15,893 nucleotides of DNA from an uncultured Lautropia sp. (GTDB lineage Bacteria > Pseudomonadota > Gammaproteobacteria > Burkholderiales > Burkholderiaceae_E), in contig CALIXC010000208.1 of the NCBI GenBank assembly GCA_938046755.1, positions 1 through 15,893 of the forward strand, given 5' to 3'. A program made the position numbers and the translations under genes. Of this stretch, positions 1 through 7,676 are shown in pieces. Numbering within the stretch: the first letter of the stretch is position 1; each line of letters opens with the position of its first letter. The notes beneath the pieces are model-generated. The model had not been told where the DNA came from and did no database searches. It worked only from the letters and a program-made list of their open reading frames with translations.

Positions 1-1962
1 GACCATGTCGAAGTGCTTCTGCATTTCGTCGAGCAGACGCCCGAAGCGCGAACTCATCAGCAGGTCCAGGGCGTTGCCCGCCGCGCGACCGGCCGGCAGC
101 ACCCGCAGTGCCGAACCGCGCACGCCCTTGACGCACTGATCCAGCGACGCGCGGCGCGTGAGCAGCTGTACCAGACCCGGCGTGCCCGGCGGCAGACCCA
201 TCACCTGCCCCACCGACGGACGCCGCAGGTCGGCGTCGATCAGCAGCACCCGCCGTGTGGTGGCCAGGGCCGCACCCAGGTTGCAGGCCACGGCCGTCTT
301 GCCCTCGCCATCCATGGCCGAGCTGACAGCCACCACCTTCATGTCCTGCTCCATGCCGGCCAGCGCCACCGAGGTGGCCAGCGTGCGGACGGCCTCGGCA
401 TAGAGGGAATCGGGCATCAGGGTCTGCATGCGGGCAGTCTTGCTCATGCGCGCCCCCGCAAGCTTCGGAATGGCGGTGAGCAGCGGACGGCCCAGCTTGG
501 TCTCCACGTCGTCGGTGCGGCGCAGCGTGTTGCGGATCTGGTCCATCAGCACGATCGCGAAGAAACCCACCAGCAGACCCAGCAGCGCGCCGATGGTGGT
601 CATCAGCACCAGCTGCGGCTTGACCGGCAGCGTGGGCACCTGGGCGGGGTCCACCAGCCGTGCCGGCGGCTTCACGAAGTCACCGGCGGCCGTCACCTCG
701 CGCAGGCGTCCCAGGAAGGTCTGGTACAGCTGGCGGTTGGTCTGGACTTCCTGCTCCATCTGGCGGGCGGCAATCTCCTTGCCGCCCAAGTTCTGGTAGG
801 TCTGACGGGCCGAGGCCAGGCTTGCGGCAATCTGGCGCTCGTTGGCACGCGCCGCTTCCAGCTCACCGCTGATCTCGCGGCGGGCCGCTTCCACCTGTCG
901 GCGCAGGTCATCCTGAGCCTGGGAAAGCTCGGTGGCAGCCTTGCGGTACTGCGGGTGTGCCTCGCCCATCTGGCTGCGCAGCTCGGCCAGACGCGCCTCG
1001 GCACTGCTCTGAAGCTCGCGGGCACGGGCCACGGCGGGGTTGTTGGCAATGGCGGGCGTGCCCATCACGCGCCCCCAGTCGCTGCTGGACGCCTGCTTCT
1101 GGGCATCCTGGGCAGCGGCCAGCCGGCCACGGGCGTCGATCAGCCGCTGATTCAGGATGGAGATCTGCCGATCGGACCCTTCGTCGGCGTCACGCGCCAC
1201 GATGCCGTTGGCGCGCCGGTATTCGGCCAGCGCCTGCTCGGAGCGGTCCAGGTTGGCTTTGAGCTGCGCCAGGCGCTCGTTCAGCCACTGGTCGGCCTCA
1301 CGGGTGGCGGCATAACGGGCATCCATGTCGGCGCGGATGAAGGCTGCCGGCACCTGGTTGACGATAGTGGCGGCCAGCTGCGGGTCTTCCGACTGGAACG
1401 ACACCTTCACCAGCGGCCGCTGGTGCACCTTCACCACCTTCAGGTGGTCATGAAAGTAGTTGAGCGCCCGCTCTTCCAGCTCGTTAGCAGCGGTCGACTC
1501 CTTGGCCAGCCAGGCGGCACGGATGTCGGCAATGAGGTTCTGCAGCGGGCCATAGGCCACGAACTCGGGCCGCGACGTGAGGTTCAGGTCGCGAATGACG
1601 CGCAGCGCCACGTCCGAGGTTTCCAGGAATTCGGACGCGCCGTCTTCCACCGACACGTTGGCCAGGCCGCCGCCCACGTCCTGGATGGACACGGGGCCCT
1701 TGGTGGACTCGAAAGTGACGGACGAGGTGGCCTCGTAGACCGGCGTGGTGCGCAGGCCGACCACCAGTGCGATGAGCGACGCCAGCAGCACCGGCACCAG
1801 CAGGTGGCGGCGCTCGCGCACGATCAGCCGCCAGTAGTCGACGATGATGGGCGTGGTGCTGGTGGCCTCGGGCGCCACATGGGTGCTCGACGGAGCCACG
1901 TCGAAGGGAGAAAGGAAGGAGGGTGCCACCGGCACCATCTGGTTGCGATCAGGATTGTTCAC
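1..1962 (-). CDS. Polysaccharide co-polymerase / BY-type tyrosine autokinase (Wzc-like), 3' end cut by window edge
   Basis: Inner-membrane protein that controls polysaccharide chain length and export and autophosphorylates on C-terminal tyrosines. 654 codons are visible. Two membrane segments, about residues 49-67 and 446-472, bracket a long periplasmic coiled-coil-rich region (GNVR/Wzz type); a Pro-rich stretch precedes the second, as in Wzz proteins. The cytoplasmic kinase domain shows Walker A (DGEGKTAVACNLG, about residues 550-562) and Walker A' (VLLIDADLRRP, about 569-580). Walker B begins right at the edge, and the Tyr-rich tail lies outside. I placed the start at GTG 1962; an in-frame TTG at 1992 and ATG at 1938 are alternatives, and none has a well-placed Shine-Dalgarno. 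It lies downstream of the GT4 gene on the same strand. The long open frame on the opposite strand is a codon-bias shadow. Its likely phosphatase partner is encoded at 13650-14468. Family assignment is secure; exact start is not. Confidence 0.93.
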   Translation of the reverse strand, partial: MNNPDRNQMVPVAPSFLSPFDVAPSSTHVAPEATSTTPIIVDYWRLIVRERRHLLVPVLLASLIALVVGLRTTPVYEATSSVTFESTKGPVSIQDVGGGLANVSVEDGASEFLETSDVALRVIRDLNLTSRPEFVAYGPLQNLIADIRAAWLAKESTAANELEERALNYFHDHLKVVKVHQRPLVKVSFQSEDPQLAATIVNQVPAAFIRADMDARYAATREADQWLNERLAQLKANLDRSEQALAEYRRANGIVARDADEGSDRQISILNQRLIDARGRLAAAQDAQKQASSSDWGRVMGTPAIANNPAVARARELQSSAEARLAELRSQMGEAHPQYRKAATELSQAQDDLRRQVEAARREISGELEAARANERQIAASLASARQTYQNLGGKEIAARQMEQEVQTNRQLYQTFLGRLREVTAAGDFVKPPARLVDPAQVPTLPVKPQLVLMTTIGALLGLLVGFFAIVLMDQIRNTLRRTDDVETKLGRPLLTAIPKLAGARMSKTARMQTLMPDSLYAEAVRTLATSVALAGMEQDMKVVAVSSAMDGEGKTAVACNLGAALATTRRVLLIDADLRRPSVGQVMGLPPGTPGLVQLLTRRASLDQCVKGVRGSALRVLPAGRAAGNALDLLMSSRFGRLLDEMQKHFDMV

Positions 1963-2113
1963 AGTCAGTCGATGCGGCTGGGGCCGCTCCAAATGAATAT
2001 CAGGGTCATCTCGCGGCGGCGCTGCCCCTGCGCCTGCCGGGCCCGGCCCAGGGCCAGGTGATGCGGACGCCGGACACCCCCAGCGGGACGCCCGATGCCG
2101 ATGTGATGCCTTC

Positions 2114-2135
2114 GAGGGCCGAACGCATGGCCCTC
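2114..2135 (-). terminator. GC-rich hairpin overlapping the stop of the GT4 gene
   Basis: GAGGGCC (2114-2120) and GGCCCTC (2129-2135) form a perfect 7-bp stem with an 8-base loop, overlapping the TGA of the glycosyltransferase gene. No T-run follows on the minus strand, so a classical intrinsic terminator is doubtful. It may stabilise the 3' end or act as a weak pause before the autokinase gene. Confidence 0.3.
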
Positions 2136-3267
2136 AGGCGCGGGCGGGCGCTGCGCCCACCGGTTGCGCCATGTTCCAGACCTGCTGCCACTTGGGCAGC
2201 ACGGCCTCCATCGAGTAGGTGGCCTCGGCCTCGCGCCGTGCTGCCTCAACCAGCGCCTGATAGCGGGTACGGTCACGCACCAGCGCCTCGGTCAGCTCGG
2301 CAAACGATGCACCGGTGGGCTGCGCCTCGATGAGCGCACCGCCCCGCTGCGCGGCACCGTCGATCATGTCGCCCACCACTTCGCCGGCCCGGGAGATCAT
2401 GGCCGGCATGCCGGCCTCCAGAGCCTCCATCAGCACATAGGGCTGCCCTTCCGGGTGCTGTGAGGGCAGCCACAGCAGATCGTTCTCAGCCAGCTTCGCG
2501 CGAGTCTGTTCGGCCGGCACCCGGCCCACCAGCTCCACGCAGTCCTCAAGCCCCAGCGCAGCGATGCGCCCGGGAATCTCGGATTCCAGGGGACCGGCAC
2601 CACAGAGCTGAAGGTGCACCGGCACACCGCGATCACGCAGGATCTTCATGGCGTCCAGACACTGCATCACGCCCTTTTCTGGCACGAAGCGGGCCAGGTA
2701 CAGGATGCGGAAAGGATCGTGGCCACCGGGCGTGCGTTCGGGCACCGGCTCCATGAAGACGGCGTTGTTGACGGCCACAGCCGCCATGGCCGCCCGCCCA
2801 CCGATGGCCCGGGACTGGGCAGGGCTCAGCACCACCACCCGGTCGGACAGGCTCAGCACCCAGCGGGTGATGCGCCGCAGCCAGGTGCGGCCGTCGTCGG
2901 GGCCATGCAGCATGCAGCCATGCACCTGGTAGATGACAGGCACACGTAGAAGGCGCGACAGCAGCACGAAGCCGCCGTCACGCACCACACAGACCGGACG
3001 CACCGAGCTGTTGACGTGAGCCACAACCTGGCCACCCTCAGCCTTGGCCTTTTTCAGGCGACGTGCAAATTCGCGGTAATCGGCCACCAGCCGGCGCAGC
3101 TGCGCCCATGCCCCCCTTTCTTCGGGCCGCCGTCCGATCTGGAAATAATCCAGCCGGACCGGCAGGTGCTGCGCAATCTCTTCCAGAAGCAACATGTGAC
3201 GCGCAACCCCGCCCACCAGCCCGCGCGCAGGCCCGGTGGAAACCACGATGGATGGCGAATCTGCCAT
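2134..3267 (-). CDS. GT4-family (group 1) glycosyltransferase
   Basis: Retaining GT-B glycosyltransferase expected to add one residue of the repeating unit on the cytoplasmic face; donor and acceptor cannot be read from sequence. 377 aa, a normal length. The N-terminal domain opens with a beta strand and a Gly-rich loop (GLVGGVARH, residues 16-24) typical of the acceptor domain. The C-terminal domain starts with ILYLARFVPEKGV, and the donor-binding EX7E motif is present (E273 and E281, in HPEGQPYVLMEALEAG). The open frame extends upstream to 3369, but ATG 3267 is chosen because it has a strong Shine-Dalgarno (AGGGAG) just before it and starts with a clean beta strand. An intrinsic terminator lies about 100 bases upstream, so this gene and the autokinase may form a unit separate from, or attenuated relative to, wecA-yvcK. 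Confidence 0.93.
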   Translation of the reverse strand: MADSPSIVVSTGPARGLVGGVARHMLLLEEIAQHLPVRLDYFQIGRRPEERGAWAQLRRLVADYREFARRLKKAKAEGGQVVAHVNSSVRPVCVVRDGGFVLLSRLLRVPVIYQVHGCMLHGPDDGRTWLRRITRWVLSLSDRVVVLSPAQSRAIGGRAAMAAVAVNNAVFMEPVPERTPGGHDPFRILYLARFVPEKGVMQCLDAMKILRDRGVPVHLQLCGAGPLESEIPGRIAALGLEDCVELVGRVPAEQTRAKLAENDLLWLPSQHPEGQPYVLMEALEAGMPAMISRAGEVVGDMIDGAAQRGGALIEAQPTGASFAELTEALVRDRTRYQALVEAARREAEATYSMEAVLPKWQQVWNMAQPVGAAPARA

Positions 3268-3271
3268 GAAA

Positions 3272-3277
3272 CTCCCT
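3272..3277 (-). promoter_or_regulatory. Shine-Dalgarno fixing the GT4 start
   Basis: AGGGAG on the minus strand, 4 bases before ATG 3267. It decides in favour of the internal ATG over the longer open frame that begins at 3369 inside the terminator hairpin flank. Confidence 0.7.
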
Positions 3278-3359
3278 CTGTGCGAAGCGCAGCGCCGCCT
3301 GCACGGCACCGTGTGACGGAATGACGGAATCGGACCGCTGCCACGGCACGGCCCCCATC

Positions 3360-3405
3360 GAAAAAGCATCCGGGGAAGGCCTGAACGCTCTCAGGCCTTC
3401 CCCGG
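3360..3405 (-). terminator. Intrinsic terminator between yvcK-like and GT4 genes
   Basis: A perfect 15-bp inverted repeat, CCGGGGAAGGCCTGA (3370-3384) and TCAGGCCTTCCCCGG (3391-3405), with a 6-base loop. On the minus strand it is followed by ATGCTTTTTCG, giving a five-T run directly after the stem. Form and position, 42 bases after the yvcK-like stop, fit a Rho-independent terminator for the wecA-yvcK transcript. Because two more minus-strand genes follow, it could instead work as an attenuator or partial terminator. Confidence 0.8.
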
Positions 3406-3420
3406 ATTGCTGGACAGGGT

Positions 3421-3780
3421 CTCAAGGAACCCCGAACGGGATAGTTTTACTGGATTTTTCGAAACCCGTTTGTCGCTTCTAGTAAATGACGTAACTCTTT
3501 CAGCACCCGATGCGTGTCGTGATAAGCGCCACCGTCCTGCATGCGTAAGAAATTTCCGGCAATCACTCGGCATCCGGCGCGCCGCAGCGCCTCGGGATCA
3601 TGAACGACCTGTCGCCAGCATTCATCATCGGGTTGATTACCCAGGTAATCGGGCGGAACGTCGTCGATATTCACCAATACCGTATCGATGAAAGGACACT
3701 TCAAATGCTCATGCAGCACATTCACATGATCGGCGTCGGTAAAATTATCAGTCTCACCTAATTGGGTCATTATGTTACAT
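3421..3780. other. AT-rich tract within the locus (3' part of yvcK-like gene)
   Basis: By hand count 179 of 360 bases are G or C (about 50%), falling to about 38% over 3721-3780, whereas 3901-3960 is 75% GC. Codons here include ATA, TTA, GTA, TGT and AAT, which neighbouring genes avoid. The reading frame stays intact. This looks like a recombination mosaic or a recently acquired segment. Confidence 0.7.
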
Positions 3781-4463
3781 ACATAGACTACCTCAGCCGT
3801 CGTGCGGCAGATGGCCTCGCCGATTTCCTCCACCAGCAGGTTGGGCAGGATGCTGGTATAGAGACTGCCCGGCCCCAGCACCACCAGGTCCGCACGCAGA
3901 ATGGCCTCCACCACCCGGGGCGAGGCATGGCGGGCGGGCTCGCCTTGGGTGGTGGTCAGCGCCACCTGGCGGATGGGCTTGCGGCACAGCCCGATCTTCG
4001 ACTCGCCACTGACGCAGCTGCCATCGGCGAAGGTGGCATGCAGCACCAGCGGCTCGGGCGCAGCTGGCAGGATCCGCCCGTTCACCTGCATCCAGGCCGA
4101 CAGGAGCGCCAGCGCCTCGGAAATGGAGCCGCGCATTTCCTTCAGCGCGGCGATGAGCAGGTTGCCGATGGCATGCCCCGACAGAAAGGCGTCGTCGGTG
4201 TCAAAGCGGTACTGGAACAGCTCCAGCATCAGCGGATCCAGATCGGCCAGTGCGCAGATGCAGTTGCGAATGTCGCCCGGCGGCACCACGTCGATGTAGT
4301 CGCGGATGATGCCACTGCTACCCCCGTCGTCGGCCACCGTCACGATGGCCGAGATGTCCACGTCCAGCGTCTTCAGTCCGCGCAGGATCACCGGCAGACC
4401 GGTTCCACCACCGATGACGGCAACACGGGGCTTGCCCGTATCCCGGGCCTGTCTATCTTTCAG
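3447..4463 (-). CDS. yvcK: YvcK/CofD-like (GlmR-type) nucleotide-sugar-binding protein
   Basis: Member of the YvcK (gluconeogenesis factor)/CofD-like family. In Bacillus the family member binds UDP-GlcNAc and adjusts carbon flow into cell-wall precursors; the role here is inferred as sensing or gating the same precursor pool. Diagnostic motifs: VAVIGGGTGLPV (residues 14-25), VADDGGSSG (43-51), PPGDIRNC (61-68), SGHAIGNL and LGPGSLYTS. The GGGTG loop is essential, so the start must lie upstream of the in-frame GTG at 4391, yet no ATG, GTG or TTG exists in a sensible place. CTG 4463, six bases after GGCAGG and overlapping the TGA of the wecA-like gene, is the best candidate and gives 338 aa. 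Translational coupling with the upstream gene is likely. The last third is AT-rich with foreign-looking codons. The family is certain; the start is inferred. Confidence 0.9.
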   Translation of the reverse strand: MKDRQARDTGKPRVAVIGGGTGLPVILRGLKTLDVDISAIVTVADDGGSSGIIRDYIDVVPPGDIRNCICALADLDPLMLELFQYRFDTDDAFLSGHAIGNLLIAALKEMRGSISEALALLSAWMQVNGRILPAAPEPLVLHATFADGSCVSGESKIGLCRKPIRQVALTTTQGEPARHASPRVVEAILRADLVVLGPGSLYTSILPNLLVEEIGEAICRTTAEVVYVCNIMTQLGETDNFTDADHVNVLHEHLKCPFIDTVLVNIDDVPPDYLGNQPDDECWRQVVHDPEALRRAGCRVIAGNFLRMQDGGAYHDTHRVLKELRHLLEATNGFRKIQ

Positions 4464-5686
4464 AGCACACCTGCCTTCTTGTCGGAAACGCCCTGCACCG
4501 GCGTGTCGACGCCTGAAACGGCTGCCGGTTGCGCTGCCGTGGGTCGGCCGCTGACCGGGCGGCCCGCGGCCTCGTCCTCACGGTCGATGCGCCGCCAGAT
4601 CCAGTTGGTCCAGCCGATGAAGGCCAGAAGTGCCACCACGAAGCTACCGAACAGTACCGGCTCGGATACGCCCAGCGCCCAGCCGGTCACGCCCACCAGG
4701 CCGCAGCAGAAGGCCGCCACGTGGATGACGAACACCGCCTGACCGGCCGTGCAACCCAGCCGCTGCACCAGGTGGTGCAGGTGCTTCATGTCGGGCGTCA
4801 TGGGGGTGACGCCGGCCAGGATGCGGCGGATGATGCAGGAAGCGGAGTCGGCCAGCGGCACCGCCACCACCCACAGGCACACCACCGGCTTGACGCTGGC
4901 TGCACCGTAGGCCGAGGTGACATGAATGGCATACCATGCCAGCGTGAAGCCCAGCAGCATGCTGCCGCTGTCACCCAGGAAGGCTGCGGCCTTGCGCCGG
5001 AACGGACTGCGCAGGTTGAACCACAGGAAGCCTGCGATGCCGCCCAGCAGTGCCGCTGCCAGCGGGATCATGCCGCCCGCATAGGGCGCCGGCTCCACGC
5101 CCAGCATGGCGGCATGGCGCGAGGAGATCATCAGCGCCACCATGAACCAGAACAGGCTGATGAAGCCCAGGCCGCCGCACAGGCCGTCAGCGCCGTCAGT
5201 GAAGTTGACGGCATTGATGACTGCCACCGTGCCGATGACGCTGACGGGGAACATGATCCACCAGGCCGACACTTCGCCGATGCCCAGCACGTCACCCACC
5301 GAGGGCAGGATCTGCCCGCCCAGCATCACGCCGGCCAGCGCCGCGCCCAGCTGCACCATGGCGCGATAGCGCGCCCGGATGGGGCTGCGGTCATCGATCA
5401 TGGCCACCACGAAGAGCAGGATGCCCCCCACCCAGTAGCCCAGCGGGGCGCGCTGCCCGGCCGGCGCCGCCAGCTGCAGCAGCACGGCCACAGCCAGGAT
5501 GGACCAGCCGCCGATGAGCGGGATCTCGCCCTTGTGGGCCTTGCGGAAGTTGGGTTTGTCCACCCAACCGGTGCGACGGGCCACCGGCTTGAGCGCCAGC
5601 ATCAGGAACAGAGACAGCAACGCCCCGACCAGGAATGTCGTCCAGGGAAACGAGGCCAGGAAGGCCCCCAGGTCAAGATCAGGCAT
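4460..5686 (-). CDS. WecA/MraY-family undecaprenyl-phosphate sugar-1-phosphate transferase
   Basis: Polytopic inner-membrane enzyme that transfers a HexNAc-1-phosphate, probably GlcNAc-1-P, from the UDP sugar to undecaprenyl phosphate, starting repeat-unit synthesis. 408 aa, somewhat longer than typical WecA (about 360), owing to a hydrophilic C-terminal tail of roughly 45 residues. Motifs in order: DKPNFRKAHKGEIPLIGG near the N-terminus, IDDRSP (Mg-binding Asp pair), NAVNFTDGADGLCGG, AAFLGDSGSMLLGF, and HLHH, corresponding to the HIHH motif of WecA. About 10-11 hydrophobic segments are visible. The open frame continues upstream to 5884, but the extension is Cys/Ser-rich junk, so ATG 5686 is chosen even though its Shine-Dalgarno is weak. 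It is the first gene of the minus-strand unit, reading away from wzx. The exact sugar (GlcNAc or another HexNAc) is not provable here. Confidence 0.92.
   Translation of the reverse strand: MPDLDLGAFLASFPWTTFLVGALLSLFLMLALKPVARRTGWVDKPNFRKAHKGEIPLIGGWSILAVAVLLQLAAPAGQRAPLGYWVGGILLFVVAMIDDRSPIRARYRAMVQLGAALAGVMLGGQILPSVGDVLGIGEVSAWWIMFPVSVIGTVAVINAVNFTDGADGLCGGLGFISLFWFMVALMISSRHAAMLGVEPAPYAGGMIPLAAALLGGIAGFLWFNLRSPFRRKAAAFLGDSGSMLLGFTLAWYAIHVTSAYGAASVKPVVCLWVVAVPLADSASCIIRRILAGVTPMTPDMKHLHHLVQRLGCTAGQAVFVIHVAAFCCGLVGVTGWALGVSEPVLFGSFVVALLAFIGWTNWIWRRIDREDEAAGRPVSGRPTAAQPAAVSGVDTPVQGVSDKKAGVL
4470..4475 (-). promoter_or_regulatory. Ribosome binding site supporting a CTG start of the yvcK-like gene
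   Basis: GGCAGG on the minus strand lies inside the last codons of the wecA-like gene, six bases before CTG 4463. It is the only purine-rich element near the required N-terminus of the YvcK-like protein. Ribosomes finishing the upstream gene could also reinitiate here. Confidence 0.45.
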
Positions 5687-5778
5687 GGAATGACACCGGA
5701 ACGAAGTGCAACTGTGACAGGAGGAAAGAGAGGAGGGCTCGCACGCGCAGAAGATACCCCGTTGCCGTGCGTCGGACA

Positions 5779-5784
5779 ATTTTA
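5779..5784 (-). promoter_or_regulatory. Possible -10 box for the wecA-like unit
   Basis: TAAAAT on the minus strand, about 93 bases before the wecA-like ATG, inside otherwise GC-rich sequence. There is no recognisable TTGACA at 16-18 bases, so this is a weak candidate only. Confidence 0.25.
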
Positions 5785-5940
5785 CGCCACGACCGGGAAA
5801 GGGGTACTCAGAGCATGACAAAGAAGCTGAAGATTGTAGGCGAGCCCCGGCCGGGCCCGTGTTGCCTCGCAGGCCAGAGCACACATCATTTTTGCAGATT
5901 GCAGCACTTCTTACACCGTCGCGCCCTCGTTAACAGGAAG

Positions 5941-5967
5941 CACCCTTAATATCGGCGCTATTGGGTG
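5941..5967. repeat. Imperfect inverted repeat in the divergent promoter region
   Basis: CACCC-TT-AATA (5941-5951) mirrors TATTGGGTG (5959-5967): nine pairs with a two-base bulge around a seven-base centre. The AT-rich setting and position between divergent units suggest an operator or small hairpin; the function is unknown. Confidence 0.35.
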
Positions 5968-6192
5968 ATTTTCCGTCTGCCGTGCTGGCAGGCATCCAGC
6001 GACACCCGGACGCATCCCCGTGTGTGCCGCACTGCGGCCCGGACTCCGTCCTGCCCGGACCGGACTTTCACATCGTGCACAGCCCGGAGCCTCCATGCCC
6101 GTTGCATGCCGGTCCGTCACTTGCCGCGTGCAACCCTTCCCTCACTCTTGTCTGGCACCCCGCCGGCCACGGCCGGTCCGTGCACCTCCTCC

Positions 6193-7548
6193 ATGGCGCG
6201 CCTGAAAACCAAGCTGCACAGTTTCTACCGCACCCACCGGTCCTCGCTCTATACCTTCGTCATGCTGGCGGCCGAGCGGGTGCTGCAGATGTTCATCGGC
6301 CTCTGGATTGCCAGCCACATCGCCCGCCGCTTCGACCACGCCACTTTCGCCAACTGGCAGATCGCCATGTCGCTGTGGCTGGTGTTCGGCACCATCGGCA
6401 GCATCTCGGGCGAGCGCGTGCTGCTGCCGCGCATCTGCGCCGAGCCGGCCGAGACCATGCCCCGGCTCTGGAACACCGCACTGGCAGCCAAGCTCATCAG
6501 CGGCCTGCTCACGGCCGTGCCGCTGGTACTGTGGTGTGCCACCATGCCCGATCCCACCATCCTGCAGCTGGCCATGCTGTGGGCGCTGCAGCTGCTCATC
6601 GGGCAGCCGGTGTCGCTGGCCGTCCATGAATACTATGCCCGCGAGAACTTCCGCTTCCCGCAGATCGCCCGCATCCTGGGCATGTTCTCGCGACTGGGCG
6701 TCGTGATGATCGTCATGTGGGTCAACGGCCCCGTCACCTGGGTGATCTGGGGCTGGATCGCCGAGATCATCGTCATGAGCATGCTGCTGTGCCGCAACTG
6801 GCTGTCCGACGCGCGCATCCACCCAAGCCTCGTGGACTGGCCGCTCATGCGTAGCCTGTTCGCCCAGGGTGCGGCGCTGGCCGTGGCCTCCAGTGCCTCG
6901 GTGGCACTGTCGCGCATCGACCGGGTCACGCTGGGCAAGACCATGCCCCCCGACGTGCTGTCGCAATACGCTGCCGCCATGACGCTGCTGGAGGCCGCCT
7001 TCGCCTTCGCCGCCATGCTGGCGGTGGTGGTGGGCGCCAAGACGCTCTTCAAGCCCGGCCTTATCAACCGCAACCACCACATCGGCATCGCCTTGTTCGC
7101 GGCCGGCATCGGCCTGGCGCTCACGCTGGTGCTCGATCTCATCGCCCACCCGCTCATGACGGGCATCTACGGTGACAGGTACGCCGAATCGGCGACCTAC
7201 CTGCGCATCGCCGCCGGCCTGCTGCCGCTGGTCTTCGCCCAGGCCATCCTGCAGGCCCCGCTGCTCATCCGTGCCACCAAGACCTTCCACGTCACCAAGG
7301 CCGTCACCGCTTTCGGGCTGGGTGTGGTGGTGGCCAGCTGGGCCGCCCACCATGAGCACTACACCTGGATCAGCGCCGGCGCCTACATCGGCTATCTCAC
7401 GCTCATCCTCTTCGACCTGAATGAACTGCGCCGCCGCGCGGCCGAGCTGTACGGCATCGGCAAGCAGCCGGCCCGTGCGACCGCCAGCAAAACCGAGGCC
7501 GTCGCCGTGGCCGAAGCCGTAGCCGAAGCCGCTGACGCCCCTCAGTGA
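6193..7548 (+). CDS. Wzx-type lipid-linked oligosaccharide flippase
   Basis: Predicted MOP-superfamily translocase that moves undecaprenyl-linked repeat units across the inner membrane. 451 aa with about 12 hydrophobic segments spread along the chain and a short basic N-terminus (MARLKTKLHSFYRTHRSS), the usual Wzx layout. Sequence between helices is rich in Arg/His and typical of polysaccharide biosynthesis proteins rather than drug exporters. The start ATG 6193 is chosen because homology-like sequence begins there; the in-frame extension to 5965 has no membrane or domain character. There is no Shine-Dalgarno (CACCTCCTCC precedes the ATG). The C-terminal tail is an Ala/Val/Glu-rich low-complexity stretch made of short repeats. 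It is the first gene of the plus-strand unit and is followed 128 bases later by the polymerase. Substrate specificity is not readable. Confidence 0.88.
   Translation: MARLKTKLHSFYRTHRSSLYTFVMLAAERVLQMFIGLWIASHIARRFDHATFANWQIAMSLWLVFGTIGSISGERVLLPRICAEPAETMPRLWNTALAAKLISGLLTAVPLVLWCATMPDPTILQLAMLWALQLLIGQPVSLAVHEYYARENFRFPQIARILGMFSRLGVVMIVMWVNGPVTWVIWGWIAEIIVMSMLLCRNWLSDARIHPSLVDWPLMRSLFAQGAALAVASSASVALSRIDRVTLGKTMPPDVLSQYAAAMTLLEAAFAFAAMLAVVVGAKTLFKPGLINRNHHIGIALFAAGIGLALTLVLDLIAHPLMTGIYGDRYAESATYLRIAAGLLPLVFAQAILQAPLLIRATKTFHVTKAVTAFGLGVVVASWAAHHEHYTWISAGAYIGYLTLILFDLNELRRRAAELYGIGKQPARATASKTEAVAVAEAVAEAADAPQ
7504..7527 (+). repeat. Two-copy 12-bp tandem repeat at the wzx 3' end
   Basis: GCCGTGGCCGAA (7504-7515) followed by GCCGTAGCCGAA (7516-7527), one mismatch, coding AVAE-AVAE in the cytoplasmic tail of the flippase. 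Flanking partial units extend it. The tail length may vary by slippage between strains. Confidence 0.6.
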
Positions 7549-7676
7549 CAACCCGCCCGAACCCATGCCTACCTGAACCTGCGCCCTGCTGACCCGCATC
7601 GGCCCGGACCGTCGCTCCGCCCGGCCAAAACGGACACCGGACGTTTCCGTCCCCTCACGCAACCCGAACCGACGCC

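Larger units (their letters stand above)
5687..6192. promoter_or_regulatory. Divergent intergenic region between wecA-like and wzx genes
   Basis: 506 bases without a credible gene; the wzx frame is open back to 5965 but the peptide is Pro/Arg/Ser/Thr-rich and unlike a flippase N-terminus. It must hold the promoters of both units. Visible elements: a TAAAAT hexamer on the minus strand (5779-5784) and a TACAAT hexamer near 5833-5838, both possible -10 boxes for wecA but without good -35 partners; a perfect 10-bp palindrome CCCGGCCGGG (5846-5855) flanked by GCGAG (5840-5844) and CTCGC (5866-5870); and an AT-richer stretch at about 5880-5970 with an imperfect inverted repeat. No convincing sigma-70 promoter for wzx was found. 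Confidence 0.5.

Noticed and set aside
13..2061. 682-codon open frame on the plus strand
   Set aside because: It is antisense to the Wzc-like gene, which has clear membrane and Walker motifs; the product is His/Gln/Arg-rich and repeats the pattern of GC-skewed third positions. Similar long antisense frames lie opposite wecA-like, wzx and dehydrogenase genes.
4529..5818. 429-codon plus-strand frame opposite the wecA-like gene
   Set aside because: His/Gln/Ala-rich low-complexity product without motifs, exactly overlying the membrane helices of the real gene.
5965..6192. Possible 76-residue N-terminal extension of the flippase
   Set aside because: Rich in Arg, Ser, Thr, Pro and Cys, with neither signal nor membrane segment; flippases of this type start with a short basic stretch like that after ATG 6193.
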